Shown: piece after piece, positions 45,280 through 57,424 of the stretch | Numbering within the stretch: position 1 is the first letter of the stretch | Layout: each line of letters opens with the position of its first letter | Source: Thelephora terrestris | Taxonomy: Eukaryota > Basidiomycota > Agaricomycetes > Thelephorales > Thelephoraceae | Assembly: GCA_015956445.1 (NCBI GenBank) | Contig: WIUZ02000013.1 | Location: forward strand, 62,001 to 126,000 | Direction: 5' to 3' | Length of the DNA: 64,000 nt | The notes under the pieces: generated by a model | The model's input: the letters and a program-made list of their open reading frames with translations, nothing else | The model's database searches: none | Told to the model about the DNA's origin: nothing | Program-made: the position numbers and the translations under genes

Positions 45280-48255
45280 CAGTAGTTAACGGTTCCAATT
45301 AACACCGAAACTGTTTTTTGACGTCCCTCACTTGAAACTCCTCGTATTTCTCTCAAGTCTGGGCGGGTCATCTAGTGATGTATCTACTCTATATAACGAG
45401 AGTAAATTTAGAGTAAAAACACACAAAGTGCTCATTCCGGAGCATTTAAACCAGACCCGCGCTGAAACCGTGACGCATCAGTCCTGTTAACACTGTCACA
45501 TGTCACCGTCACTCTCGTCGTCGAGTTCGACCTGTCCCATGTTGTCAGATAAGTGCCGCACTGTGTCCTTTCAAACCTAACACTCACCTCGTCCTCATCA
45601 GCCGCGACATGTGTAGGATGAGTTGGTTTAGGTTCAGCCTTTTTCAGCTGCCCGAGCAGAGGCCGTTTTCCCCGAGGCTTTGGCAATTCTGTCCATGCCT
45701 GGACCTCCTTCTCCCACTCGTCACGCCTTGCGATGTTCCAAGCTTTCCTCGCCTCCTCGCCCTTCTTCCACTCATCCATTGCAAATTTGTACTCCTCCAT
45801 CATGTTTTTTCTCTTCTCCTTCTCAAGCTGCTGTTGCGCCTTCTCCTCCTTCTGTATTTTGATCTCGTTGAAGACCTCGTCTTCAGTCATCAGCCTTGCG
45901 TGTCCCCCCTTCAAAGCCCCTTTCTCTCTCCCACTCTTTTTCTCCTTTGCTTCTAACTGGCCATGAACACGCTCAACATAAGCCTGTTGCAGAATAACTG
46001 AGCTTTGCAGCCCAGTGATAACTCCCTTGTAGTGAGCCTGACACAGGGCGAGATGATGCAACGCCTCCATCAACGCCTGCTCCCGATCGGTTGCCGGGGT
46101 TTCCGAGAGGAGATCAATGAATTGGTTCTTCATTGGAGAGACAACAGTGGTTATGACTGGTGGCCGCTGTGCAGTGGCCTTTATTGGAGAGGTGCGTGTC
46201 AGATACACCAATCCTGGATTCCCGAGCTGACGGATCGTGTGGTCGATGACATTTGTCACGTCATGTGGCTGAGATGTGCTGGCGTGCTGATTCGGTTCGA
46301 GCGACGGGTGTAAGAGATGGTGGAGCGACGCGGCCGCAGTGCAAACAGGGGTAGGCGGTGTGAGTGGGAGGGGCCCTTCGAGCGAAGTCTCTTTGCTCGG
46401 GGCCATCATTTCTGCCGAAATGACATCTGGGTTGAATGGTACAACACCAGTCTTCTCAAACGCTTTTTGGATTAGCTCTGGTGTGAGCGTTCTGATGTGT
46501 GCCTCGCCATAGATCTTCAAGAATGTCTCCTTTGTTACCTCGCCACCATTCTCCTCCCACTTTGTCTTTTCCTCCGCCCAGTGCCGCTTCAAGACGCTGA
46601 ATATAACAACATCAAGCCCTTGATATATGTGGGTGGTGTGCGCAGGATAGCAGAGGACGTGGATTTGGTGAGTGCGAGCATAGTCAAGGAACTCAAAAGA
46701 GTAGTGTGAGTTATGGCCATCAACGATCAGCAAGCGAGTATGTCCGTTTGCTTTCCTCTTTGTATACTCGTCGAAGTGTTTTAGCCAGAGCGTTGCGAGT
46801 TCGCAATCAGTCCACCCTTTCTTCGAATAACCAAGCCTACCACAGATATGGTGAGTTGCTAGCTCCATCTCAATTTCGTCGATCAACTTACATTGCGTTT
46901 GTAGGGTTGTCTTGTCTCCATTTGACAAGGTATTTCGAGCCCTTGAAGATGACAGCGGGTGGTACAGATGTCCCGTCTGCACAAATTGTCACCATTACGG
47001 TAATATTCTCCCTATTCCCAGTCTTCTGCTGATGCTGAATGCGCTTTCCTGCAGCCCCGATTACCTTCTCGTTGGAGGACCCAATGCCAGTCTGGAAGGC
47101 TGACTCGTCGCTTCCATAGATATTCTCGTCAGCAATCGGAGACCCATTGTCCCCAGTCTCGAGGACCCTTCTGAGGAGATCATAGAAATGACGGTGAGTG
47201 AATGGATTCACGGCCCGCCCACGAAGTGACTCAAGGGGATGTGCTCGGTAGGTTTGTATGAGGTCTCGGTGACGGCTTAGGAAACGGTTGACCCAACCCT
47301 CACCGACGCCGCCTCTAGGAAACTCCGCTCCGAGCCTTGCCCGACATATATCGTTGACATGTTCTCTTGTCCGTTTCTTGCTGAGTGGCCACCCCCGTGA
47401 TGCCAGTTCAATGACAAAATCAAGGACAATCTTCTCTTCTTCAGGCAGTAACCATGCCTTCTCCTGATTGAATTGGGTGATGGAGCGGGCACCTTTGGTT
47501 AAGATTCAGTACTCTGTCGTGTCAAGCAATTGTCTGAGCTTACCATTCAACCTTTTACGAACAGTATTATAGCACAGGGCAATCCTGTTCCCCGTTTCCT
47601 TCTCAAGCTCGTCTTCTACCATCTTGCAGACCGTCCTATAGCCCAATGGTTTTTCCGCCGTGCCGGAACTTGCCAAGGTTTTGTACAGTTCAACGGCACG
47701 TTGGACCGCAGCCTCTTTCTGCTTGGCTGAGCTCTTCTTTTTTGCGGCTTCGGCCTGCTTGTTCACTTTTGTCATAACGGCGAACTGGTTGGGCGAGCGA
47801 GCGGAGGAAAGGAAGTCTATTTCCCCGCAGATTTGACGTGCGGATCGGTGTGACAATTCCGTGTGTGACCGTAACGCGGTCACGTGTGTCACACAAACCT
47901 CACCATCGGGCAGTAAAATGGCACTTCTGCCTGTCGAGTGGGCTGAAATACCACGGGAAGGCACCAAACTTGGGCGGGCATGGTTGTAGGATAGTGTAGA
48001 CACCAAATATGATCATTTTTTGTTGTTGTGAGTAACTGGTGGTGTGCAAAAACTTTCATCAAATTTGTGTTTTTCACGCGACTTCAAGATATCTCACTTT
48101 ATCCTTCATAAAAAAACACCAAAATACCATGGGCTTGTAGTCTGTATTATAGGCTATATTATGGCACTGATTTTTTGATTTTAAGTTGAGTGTGGTGAGC
48201 GAAAAACCCGTTTGTTAATAGGAATGATAGTGTTAATTGGAACCGTTAACTACTG
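45280..48255 (-). mobile_element. pogo/Fot1-type DNA transposon, 2,976 bp, TSD TA, apparently intact
   Basis: The terminal inverted repeats are identical over 26 bp (CAGTAGTTAACGGTTCC at the left, inverse complement at the right). A TA dinucleotide flanks each end (45,278-45,279 and 48,256-48,257). The single encoded gene fills most of the interior on the minus strand. Tc1/mariner-superfamily elements insert at TA, and the DDD-type catalytic triad of the transposase fits the pogo/Fot1 branch. The perfect repeats and open coding exons suggest a recent, possibly autonomous copy. Confidence 0.92.
45432..47775 (-). CDS. pogo/Fot1-type transposase (DDE_1 family)
   Basis: Exon 1 starts at 47,775 (MTKVNKQAEAAKKKSSAKQK) and holds a psq-like helix-turn-helix (AVQRAVELYKTLASSG ... 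NRIALCYNTVRKRLN). A GTAAGC intron (about 47,548-47,492) leads to exon 2 (to about 46,889), with a CENP-B-type HTH (VLDFVIELASRGWPLSKKRT ... GVGEGWVNRFLSRH) and the first Asp (IYGSDESAFQTG). A GTAAGT...GGTAG intron (about 46,888-46,837) leads to exon 3, with the second Asp (LLIVDGHNSHY) and third Asp (TTHIYQGLDVVIFSVLKRHW). A long Glu/Lys coiled coil follows (about 45,700-46,000). I find no stop or frameshift in the three exons. The end is uncertain: the frame runs to 45,432, but an alternative frame gives an acidic tail (DDESDGDM) typical of the family. Confidence 0.8.
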
Positions 48256-48301
48256 TAAACAACTCCTAAGCCAAATCATGGGAGGAAAATGGATATTCTG
48301 A

Positions 48302-50110
48302 GAGCAGGAGAAATAGAACATGTCAATCAGGCACATACCACAACAGCCTCTCCCCTGGTGACACGACAGAAGGTCTTCTCAGAACCACCATCACCACCCG
48401 GGTTTCACACCCTCCAGGCTCCCTGGCAGGCAAAGCCGATTGGGTTATACGAAGCATCTTGGCCACCTCGTTGTGAAGGTATCATGTATGTGCATTTCAA
48501 TGATGTCGGAGGGTAGTAATGCGGGCTTTAGGGCAGCAGACCTGAAATTCATCCTGCCAAGATACCAGAAGTCCCATGTCACCCGCAGTGCTTCTGCCAT
48601 CTTCCTCAAGGGGTAAAATTGTGTGATTGTCATACCCATGACTACCGCGAACAAGTCTGAGAAGGAAAATCGAGGCACGGTTCGCGACCCGCTGGGGTTG
48701 GCACATGTCCATGCAAATTTCTGTTGAGCTCAAGGAAACATCCCGTCAGTGGAAGGATAGATATCGCTGGAAATTGCTCGCAACACCGTTCTCAACAGAT
48801 ATCTACTGCGGAACCATGTCAACGCAGCTGTAGTCGTCAATCCGATCGGCGAGGCAAAAAGAAAAGTCCAGGTGGTGTATCCCGATCTGTTTGTGGCATG
48901 CCGCGAGAAATCAGAGCAAGTCCTCCACAGTGACTTGCTGTCGAGCACAGAGAAAGGTACCATGGCTAGATGGCTATTCTGATAATGGCATCGCTGGTGC
49001 GTTCACGTAGAAGAATTCCCGTACTCACCGGCAGAGAATTCGGAGAGGGCTCCACCGGTGGTGAGTGCGGTAACGGACGCTCAAACTTCGCAGGGTGTGA
49101 AGCTGGGACCCAAATTCCACCCTGCAATTGTTTCATACACCCAACTGCCCTCCGCGATGAGGGGGAAATGGTGATATCATCGGCCAAAACATAGCAGACC
49201 CCGGGATGTCATACTTTCCCCACAATTGAATTGACTAGACATTTGTTGGCCCGCATCCTGACTGCATCTGCGTGGATCCTTACCTTTTCGTTCAATCCTC
49301 GAAGCAGAGGACGGAAGACGTAGTGATCTGGAGGTGAGCGAGGACGATGGAGTGCGGAGGTTACAGAGCATCATCACGCTGCAGCAAAAACTCGGAAGGC
49401 AGCGACGGAGAGGGAAAAAACAGCGATCGTTGGGGAAAGAGGAATCCTGAGTTCCACAAACACACTGCCGGGACTAGGACAGAGAGATAATACGTCGTCG
49501 CAATCTCGAATACAGGGATCCCAACTATCCAGCTACCGACATACCGTCCGGATTCGATAGCACAGAAAAGTCAACATGAGGTCGTAAGCTCGTCTCCTCG
49601 CCCTATCGTAATTCGAGCCCTGGTGTCTGCCGATTGCAATCCTTCCCCCATCCAAGCCCAACCAGCTAGGGACAGATGCGCATGTGAGCAGCACGATAAG
49701 GTTCCGCCGAAACTCGGGTTCAGGGGGCGAAGATGATAAAAGCCGAACGGGGGCGGGTGCAGTTTAGCATTTCGCCACGAACATCCAAACGAGGGTTAGT
49801 GCCACGACCGCGTGGTTTTGGGGGGAGCGAAAGATATCGATAAGCAGTGAGCCACCCCTTGAGACACCCACACGGGAACAAGGGACGGGAGGGGTCAATA
49901 TAAACGCCGGTGTAGATCTACCGATCTTCCGCCTGGAAGCCCAAAAACGTCGAATCAGATTCAGAAGCGGCGGCGGACTGCTCTTTGTTCGGGAGGCCGC
50001 CAAAATGGAAAATCGGTAAATTAAGATCTACAATACTCTTGCGTAAATATTTACAGCGTTGTACAACACGTGAAAAGTAAGCACAGCGGACATAGGAAGC
50101 AGGGGCCGTC
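48302..50110. other. Gene-poor stretch; no supported gene
   Basis: Open frames on both strands at 48,440-49,200 and 49,764-50,003 lack splice logic and motifs. A plus-strand stretch at about 48,760-48,960 (RSARQKEKSRWCIPICLWHA) looks weakly protein-like and may be a relic. The last 110 bp are 3' flank of the P450. Confidence 0.35.
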
Positions 50111-52238
50111 TCATGAGGACTTTTCCGGCGTCGATGAGGCTTTGGTGAACATCAACGATTTTCCAGAACGAGGTTTCACGGTGCACTCAAACGGGGCGGG
50201 ATGGCTATTGATGAGGGTGACGAATGCCAAGTGAGATGCCGCCTCTCCAGAGAGAAAATTGCTTGGCGTACCTGATAAGATCCGGTGTAAATTCCGCTCG
50301 AGGCACGTGGGGCACCCCGTTCTCATCCACCGGAGGGAGAACATCGAACGTCGCAAGGATCCTTGCGATGATTATGAACTCCGCCTTCAGCGCAAAGTGC
50401 CGGCCCGGACAGATTCTGTTGGGGCTTCCGTCAGAAAGCGCGCATCTTTTGTGGAGACAACTGGAGCGAACCTCCGGCCAGAACCGAACACTCTGTGTTC
50501 AGGATCCGGGACCGAGGGATCTACTTTCCCATCCTCGTCGAGGAACCTGTCTGGGTTGAATGCGTACGAATCGGGGTACGCGATCTCGTCGTGGAAGATC
50601 CCCCTGTGGAAGATGAGGATGTGTGAGGGGGTGGAGGGTCGGGCTGCCGAAGAAGCTTACCAAATGTTCTCCAAGAAGATGGTTCCAGCGGGGATGAACC
50701 ACCCTTCATATACGTCATCCTCCATCACTGCGTGCGAGGTGCCCAAGGGAGTGGGTGCATTCCACCGCAGTAACTCCTTGATCAATGCTGATAAGTATGG
50801 CAAGTCATTCAAATCCGAAAAGTCTGGTAATCGATCCACGCCAACGACGCGTTCGATTTCTGCTTGTGCCTTCTGTTGCACCCTTGGGTAAATGGACATT
50901 GCCAAGACGAACGTGCTCAGCACACAATCGGTCTGTGAGAAATCTCAGGATCGTAGAACGGAAGTGTCGCTCGAAAGCGCTCACGGTGTCTGCGCCGGCG
51001 AGGTGCGTGATTCCAATCACAGAACGGACAGCGTCCTCGTCGAGCCCTTGCTCGTAAATGTCTGACATTTTCTGCAGACAAGCAGAGGCTATCGAGGGAT
51101 TGACCTTTTCGCCAGCCTGGAAACGAATCAGTCGTCATCTCAACGTGACGTGAAGGCGAACCTGCATGCGTTGCTTGACAGTATTGAAGGGGACAGTGAT
51201 TGAAGAATCCAGACTGCGCTTCCCCGCCGATGCAAACTTGCGGAAAGTAGCGCCAGGGAACCATTCGGGGATATATTTGACTGATCGAGTGTGAGTCTGA
51301 CGCTGGCCGAAGACCGGGAACAGTTCAATAGCTCACGAAATGGCAAAAATTCGACCAGCCATTTCCCGGGCGTGAGACCAGACTTGACGGCGTTCACCGC
51401 TTCGTCCGCCCGGCGGAGAATAGGATGGTCGGGTGAATCTACCCCTAACCCATAGGCTATTTCCAAAGAAAGCGAATCCGATAAACTGGAGGGAGGAATC
51501 GTCAGACTTGGAAACGTCTAGTCCTCAGGATAGAGCACAGACTGACAATTTGGTGTGCTCTCTGAAACGCTTCGGGTCATTTGCGAGGCGAACCAAGAGG
51601 GAATCTGCGGCCTTTCGCAGAGTATCTTCGTAGGTCTTGACTGGGCCTGGTCCCATGTACTCGCGAAACAACCGGCGGTAGGATTTCCATTTGTTGCCGT
51701 ATTTCATCGTTGAGAACGCCCAATCCAGCCCTAAACTGGGGATAGCGAGTCAACTGGCGTCGGGCCCCGGATGGGGTTACTCACAGTTCGGCCATAGGAG
51801 ATTGAGGCTAGAGGTTCCAAAGGGGGATCACTCGTGTGAACGAAAGAAAGGGTAGGATGAGGTGCGGACCTTATCAGAGTAAATTTTGGAGCGTTTGTCC
51901 AGTAAGTCCGATATTGCTTTGGTGGAGTTAAGGATGATCATGTCCTTTCCGAAGAGGTTCAAGTACAGGACGTCGGTGTCTACGCAAAACGGTGAGAAGT
52001 CGTCTGTTGAGGATGAGGTGGACTGACTGTACTGTCTCCCGAGGGCCATGGATCCTTCCCAAAGAGGAAGCCCCTGAGGAATGTCAAGGACATTCCCGAT
52101 GATAGGCAACCCCTTCGGTCCTGGAGGGAGCAGGAAAGAGCGACTCCTTCTCCAACGCTTGAACCAGCGATGGACGACGGCGGTGAGGAGGAATATGGGG
52201 AGAGCGTAGAGGAAGGTGAGCGTGGACATGGGGAGCAA
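50111..52238 (-). CDS. Cytochrome P450 monooxygenase, multi-exon, apparently complete
   Basis: The N-terminus is a hydrophobic signal-anchor (MSTLTFLYALPIFLLTAVVH) for the ER membrane, followed by a basic patch and the Pro-rich hinge PPGPKGLPIIGNVLDI. Next come the B-C region (GNKWKSYRRLFREYMGPGPV) and the I-helix AGADT, split by a GTGAGC...CACAG intron and continuing CVLSTFVLAMSIYPRVQQKA. The K-helix ExxR lies in LIKELLRWNAPTPLGTSHAV and the PERF-type segment is FNPDRFLDEDGKVDPSVPDP. A further intron interrupts the haem loop; spliced, it reads FGSGRRICPGRHFA with the Cys ligand. The C-terminal exon ends FTKASSTPEKSS at 50,111. About ten short introns are needed. The sequence is close to the basidiomycete CYP64/CYP5xxx type rather than to CYP51 or CYP61; the substrate cannot be inferred. 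Either ATG at 52,238 or 52,226 may be used. Confidence 0.85.
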
Positions 52239-53032
52239 CAGGGGAGGACGGTCTTCTTGATCCGCTCTGAGGTCGCCTGGACTTTAATATAAAACGGCGT
52301 CTTCTGACCTCGGGTCGTCCCTTGCCCAGGGGCTTTCGTTTTCCGCGGCAGATTTCTCCATCTTACGGTCCGGCTGGGAGAAGTTCTCGACGTGAAACGA
52401 CTATTCCCTTCACACGTTTGAAACAGCGATCGGTACCCGAATTTGCCTTTTGCGGCATAGCACCATCTGGATGAGAGTTAGTTGGAATCTGGAAACAAAA
52501 AGGAGAATTCGCTGAATTTAAATTAAAAGTGTGAGAGCACATGCCATCGCTCACTTTATCGAAATCTCCTGGGCACGATCCTGACAATTTGCTGGGGCGG
52601 ATCTTATCGGGGTATTGTCCTGGGGATCCTCCGTAGATAAAGTTGGGGACGTGCAGATTACATCAGCGGCTTGAACAACGCATTTTGATAGATCTTACGA
52701 TTGCTTGACCCCAAATGTATAAGCCTGGCGTTCTTGGTGACAACGTCTGGAACAGGTCAAAGGGCACAGACAAACAACACGTAACTTGGACGTTACGCAG
52801 ACGTACCGGCACGACCCTCTGTGCGTGGACGCATCTGCCCGAGTTTCATTAAACTCCAACTAATCCAATCGCCTAAAAATCACGCGGCGTTGTGATCGTG
52901 GGAACGTGGTCCTGATCCAGCCCCCCAAATCATGTGCCATGTGATTCCACCTCCCCTTCCCGTCGTTCCGACAACAAACACGGCAACGCGGCTTGGCACG
53001 GAAAAGCCGCAGTGCATGCTCGCAAGAACACG
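52239..53032. other. Divergent intergenic region between P450 and Msp1
   Basis: It holds the promoters of both neighbours. A TTTAATATAAAAC stretch about 45 bp upstream of the P450 start (near 52,285) reads TTTATATT on the minus strand and could be its TATA element. No other gene is supported. Confidence 0.4.
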
Positions 53033-54592
53033 ATGAGCAACGAGACGTTCAAGAGAGCGGCGCTGAGCAGTGAGTGTCTCTTACGTCTTATCGCAGAGCC
53101 GGGAGAACGCAGCCGCTGATTCGAACACGCGTTCAGGCGCAATGTTCCTAGTCTCGACCGTATGTGACCATTTCCGAGGTCGAAATCCTTTTCCAGTATT
53201 TGATGGAGTTTATTTTGCAAGCTAGCCTTGTTCTATGGGTTGAAGGTGTGGTCGATGAAGCTAAGGCTCCGTTCAAACAAACACTAATGCCATTATCGTC
53301 AGTACCTAGACCCCCTCGGAGTCGAGAAGCAGAAGAAAGAAGTCGCGGCAAAGAGTCTCGAAGCACTCACCAAAATGGGTCACAAACACCTCAAGCTGAC
53401 CGAGCACGAAAGTCTGTCCTCACCACTGAGGTTGTATTCGGTCGAGGGTGCTGACATACGCCACAACAGCCGCCATCGCTTCCGAGATCATACACCCCGA
53501 CGATATCCACGTGACGTTCTCAGGTATACCATTTAGCAAATACCACCATTCCCTCATAACGCGCAAAGACAGATATCGGTGGTTTGGACCACATCGTGGC
53601 CTCGTTACGCGAGACGATCATATACCCCCTCCTTTACCCCAACCTCTTCAACAACTCATCCATTCTCGCCGGTGCACCCAAAGGCGTCCTCCTCTTCGGC
53701 CCTCCGGGATGCGGAAAGACGATGCTCGCAAAGGCACTCGCCAAGGAATCCGGAGCTACCTTCATCAACGTCGCGATCTCTTCCCTCACCAACAAATGGT
53801 ACGGCGAATCCAACAAACTCGTGGCGGGTCTGTTCAGTCTCGCACGGAAGACACAACCTTGTATCATTTTCATCGATGAGATCGATTCTTTCTTGCGCGA
53901 GCGGACGAGGGGAGACCATGAAGCGACGGCGATGATGAAGGCCGAGTTCATGACGTATGTGGCGGCTCTCGATTACTCTTTCCGAGTTTACCTACTCTTT
54001 TTTCTCAGATTATGGGATGGGCTGCTCTCGAGCAAGGAACGAATCATGGTGCTGGGTGCGACGAACAGACCAAATGACATCGATACCGCCATCCTACGTA
54101 GAATGCCAAAACGGTTTGCCGTCCGCCTTCCTGACACATCACAACGCAAACGAATCTTGACATTGGTACGTCTCCCGTCGTATGGAGTTTCATAACAGTT
54201 CCTGACCCAGTGCTGCTTGAAGATGCTCAAGGAGACCGATTTGGATATAGACTTCCCCATGGATGAACTGGCACGGCGGACAGATGGACTGTCGGGGTCA
54301 GACCTCAAGGAACTTTGCAGAAACGCTGCGATGACCCCTGTGAGAGAGTACATGAAGAGAATGGAGGGCGGTACGGCTGCGATGGCTGAACTACGATCTC
54401 AGGTAGTCTCTTGTGGTCTTTCGGTCTGGAATCGCTTGCTGACAAGTCACGAAGGACATCAACCTTCGGCCGCTAGCCTTGGAGGACTTTTTCAAAGACG
54501 AGGCGACGAGTCTCCTCCTACTCCGTCCTCCAGCTGCGACGGCGAACCAAGTAGAGGAGTTCCACGATGCGCCCGATTCTGATTCACCCTGA
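53033..54592 (+). CDS. MSP1: Msp1/ATAD1-type AAA ATPase of the mitochondrial outer membrane
   Basis: The family extracts mislocalised tail-anchored proteins from the outer mitochondrial and peroxisomal membranes. Exons in order: [20 protein letters not shown] ... [12 protein letters not shown] (about 53,300-53,412); [15 protein letters not shown]; then [20 protein letters not shown], the Walker [21 protein letters not shown], the pore-loop region [20 protein letters not shown], Walker [16 protein letters not shown], and, after an intron at about 53,955-54,007, [20 protein letters not shown] with the arginine finger region [10 protein letters not shown] further exon has [20 protein letters not shown], and the last ends [16 protein letters not shown] ... 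DAPDSDSP at 54,592. The N-terminus is uncertain: I propose the ATG at 53,033 ([12 protein letters not shown]) and a membrane segment around [18 protein letters not shown]. All catalytic motifs are intact. Confidence 0.9.
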
Positions 54593-54725
54593 CGTGGCTG
54601 TCAAGTCAGGCACCCGCTCGACCGATAGTATTGCATATAGAAGCGATAGCAAGACTTTACAGTAAGACATGCATGTACCTAAGATCACCACTCACATACC
54701 GCACACGCTCTCGTATACATAACGG

Positions 54726-57006
54726 TTACCTAACCTTGTACATCTGGATGATAAGATCACCAGGGGCGCTCACCGCGTCATCCTTTACCGAGTACCTAAT
54801 CTCGACATCCAACTCTCGAGAATTCTCATCGCTTTTCCTGCACGAGAAAGTTCCGGTCACGACGGTGCCTTCATGAGCTCGTATCGGCTCATGGAGGAGG
54901 AATATCGTTTGTTTCCAATGCGTGGGCACGCTCTCTGGCCCCGTGCTAAAACTCGTCACCCTCTCCTCACCAGGTGTTCTGCTCCCTCCTTGGCTCGCCC
55001 GTCGTTTCGGTTGGAATTTCCCACCGAGAGGCCACACCTCTGCGACGATAGGGGACCCCTCGTGCGCCACGTGGACTTTGGTCGATGGCGATATCGGCAT
55101 CCCCAATGGAGAAAAGAACGTGTCAAAGTACAACACGAATGTGCGTATCTTAGTGCGTTTCGTTGACGTGCACACGAGGGTGAAAGACGAGTGGAAATTC
55201 AGTTGCTGTAGCCGCACGTCTGGGATGTAAAGGTCCTACATGGGAAGGGCGCAAAGTTAGTCAGCGAAAATGATACGTGACAATGTGAGGGCGTTTCTTG
55301 TTTTTTTTTTCGATCCAACTTTCACGAACCTTGATAATCACAGGGTCGCTGACCAACGATTCCGGTTTCACGATATCGACGATCGCCTCGCCGTACACCT
55401 CCTCCTTCATCGCGGACATGTCGAACCCTAATCGTGCCACTCGGGGGTCAGTGGCGGAATCTACGTTTACACGATCTTTTCCCCTGCTTACCGTAGACAT
55501 CGTCCCACATTCCCACTCGATCCTTGTAGATTTCTGCGCCTTCGCATAACGTGAGCATTATCCTGCATTGGCTCGGGGCTATAATTCCTCCCGGTCGTAG
55601 GAACCGGTCTCTAGCCACCAATACCGAATCCAGCATGGATTCGTACAGGAGGGCGTAACCCATCCATTCGGAGATGATGACGTCCACTTCAGCCACTCCG
55701 TCGGGAAGAGTGATGTCTTCCACTTTGCCCTGGATCACCCTGCACGAACATGATACAAATATATCGTCAGCGGCAATCCGCTCTCAGAGAAAACAATAGT
55801 TTGTGCGGGATCTTGTTTGTTTTTAAATGAAGACGTGTGGGTGCACGTACGTTATCGCATCCTCATGACCGTTATCTTTTATGATCTCCTCCGCTCGTTT
55901 CACGATATCGCTAGCGTCGACCGCATAAACCCGTTTCGCTCCGGACCGAGCCGCGAACATGGAAAGTATTCCGGTGCCACAGCCGACGTCGAGAACCACG
56001 GCCCCGTTGAATACGGTAGGGGTCCCGAGGATGAAAGATGCGTAAGCCGAGGTGCGCACTTTGTCATTGAGCATCGTGGCGTGAATATCTGTCGCCTGGC
56101 GATTAGCCACCTTTAGTAGGAGGTCGTAGGGTTACTGGCACCATTAGATCCGTAGCTTGTGAAGTAGTGAGAGTCATCGTCCCGTTTGGGGGGGACAGGA
56201 TCAGCTGCGGATGTAGATGCGATCCTTTCGGAGAGTTTCTCGACGTCCAGACTCTTGGTGACGAATTCTCGGTAGTCAACTAAGTTCCGTTTCGCCCTTT
56301 TTAGGTTTGTTTCGAGGAGCTTTATCTTTTTGAGGGCTGATTCCAGGTCTTTTGGGAGTGCCCCGGAAGTGTCGACGTCTTCCTCCTCTGACCAATCGCC
56401 GGATTGTGATTCTGCGTGTTGAGATGGTAGCTGAGCACGCGGTTACACCGGGTTGAGTTTGTTTGGTGGTGTACTCACGGAGGAGGGGATCATCCGCGAT
56501 CGCGGGTATAAGGTACTGATCGTCAGCGAAGAAAGGTTCCGCTCCAGTCAGGGAAGAAAGGTCCGCGGCGGAGGGTTTCTATGCTAAGCCATGAGCCACA
56601 TGGCCTTATCATATTGTGAGGAACGCGACCTGCTTGCGAATGTAGTTGACGAGTCTGACGCGTTGGTGAAAGTCAAGAGCTAGCGGAGGGCAATCCCGGC
56701 TGTTAGTCGAATTCAAGAAGAGGAAATCTCTAGCCTACCAAGTTTGCTGGAGACGCGATCCAGGTTGAACCCGTGCGTCTGTTCGTCATACTCTACGGCT
56801 TCCGCGACCGAGGGAAGTTTCTTGTCCTCGAAGAGCGAATAACATTCGCCGTGCTCCTGGGAATCCGAGACCCAATCATCCCAAGTTTTAGGATCATTTT
56901 GATCTTCGTCTTCGTCGGACGAAGACGAGCAAGATCCGGAATCGAGATCTTCGTCGGGTCCCTGGATGATGTCTTGAGGATGTAAACGTATGCTCATGAC
57001 CGGCAC
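54726..57006 (-). CDS. PRMT3: Protein arginine N-methyltransferase 3
   Basis: The enzyme transfers methyl groups from S-adenosylmethionine to arginines; PRMT3 is cytosolic and known for acting on ribosomal protein uS5 (Rps2). The N-terminus (MSIRLHPQDII, acidic SSDEDEDQND) leads to the region of the PRMT3 zinc finger (WDDWVSDSQEHGECYSLFED ... THGFNLDRV), then LALDFHQRVRLVNYIRKQ. A coiled segment (LPKDLESALKKIKLLETNLK) precedes DSHYFTSYGSNDIHATMLND. The SAM site is VVLDVGCGTGILSMFAARSG. The double-Glu loop is IISEWMGYALLYESMLDSVL, and the THW loop is VPTHWKQTIFLL. The gene ends near 54,726 (LIIQMYKVR). Short introns interrupt it throughout. The finger keeps only one Cys and the last His, so it probably does not bind zinc. 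Two ATGs (57,006 and 56,997) are possible starts. Confidence 0.92.
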
Positions 57007-57424
57007 ACTGCAAGATTATAGATATGAACGGCAGAAGGAGGACGGTGATTTTCCTGCTTTCCTTATCGGGAATATTTGTTGAGCACCACGTGATATGTAC
57101 CCGGTCCGCGGGGCGGGCGGAAGTTGGAACCATGATGAATGATTGAATCAACACAAACCTCCGGATGGCTGACCCTTCCGCCTACGGAGACCATGTGCTT
57201 ACTAAAGCACCGGGTATACAACATCACCGCGCATTCCGCACGGGGCCGCCGCCAAAGGGCTGAGGATTGACTGAGTCCTAGGGCTGGGAGAGTCTGAGGC
57301 GGTCCGTTGGTTCAAGTTGTCTCCGACGCCAAATCCCTGCTGATGCAACCAACGCAGGACCTTATTCAAAAACACCAACACCACCAGCGGCAGGCCCCGT
57401 CGCCCTTTCTTCCCCTCCGTCATC
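57007..57424. other. Divergent intergenic region between PRMT3 and the alpha-hydroxy-acid oxidase
   Basis: This is a 418-bp spacer with the two promoters. No open frame with support and no repeat is visible. Confidence 0.4.

Larger units (their letters stand above)
44669..48301 (+). pseudogene. Unknown gene split by the pogo-type transposon
   Basis: Exon 1 (44,669 to about 44,917) includes EYYDSCWFGVPRSSRGG and KYLGFDFGTGKTSG. A GTGAGT...CTGCAG intron leads to exon 2 (about 45,002-45,279): QLKVVFVPTILRNNLKIPPI, DAFVETAPCGHWLPGRKPEA, SEKTSIRDYI. Removing the transposon and one TA copy continues the frame as KQLLSQIMGGKWIF and a stop at 48,301. The family is unknown to me. The transposon separates only the last 14 codons, so a nearly full-length product with an altered C-terminus is possible. 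The upstream start is not certain. Confidence 0.5.

Noticed and set aside
45609-45966. Plus-strand hydrophobic frames that looked like a membrane protein
   Set aside because: They are the complement of the Glu/Lys coiled coil of the pogo transposase.
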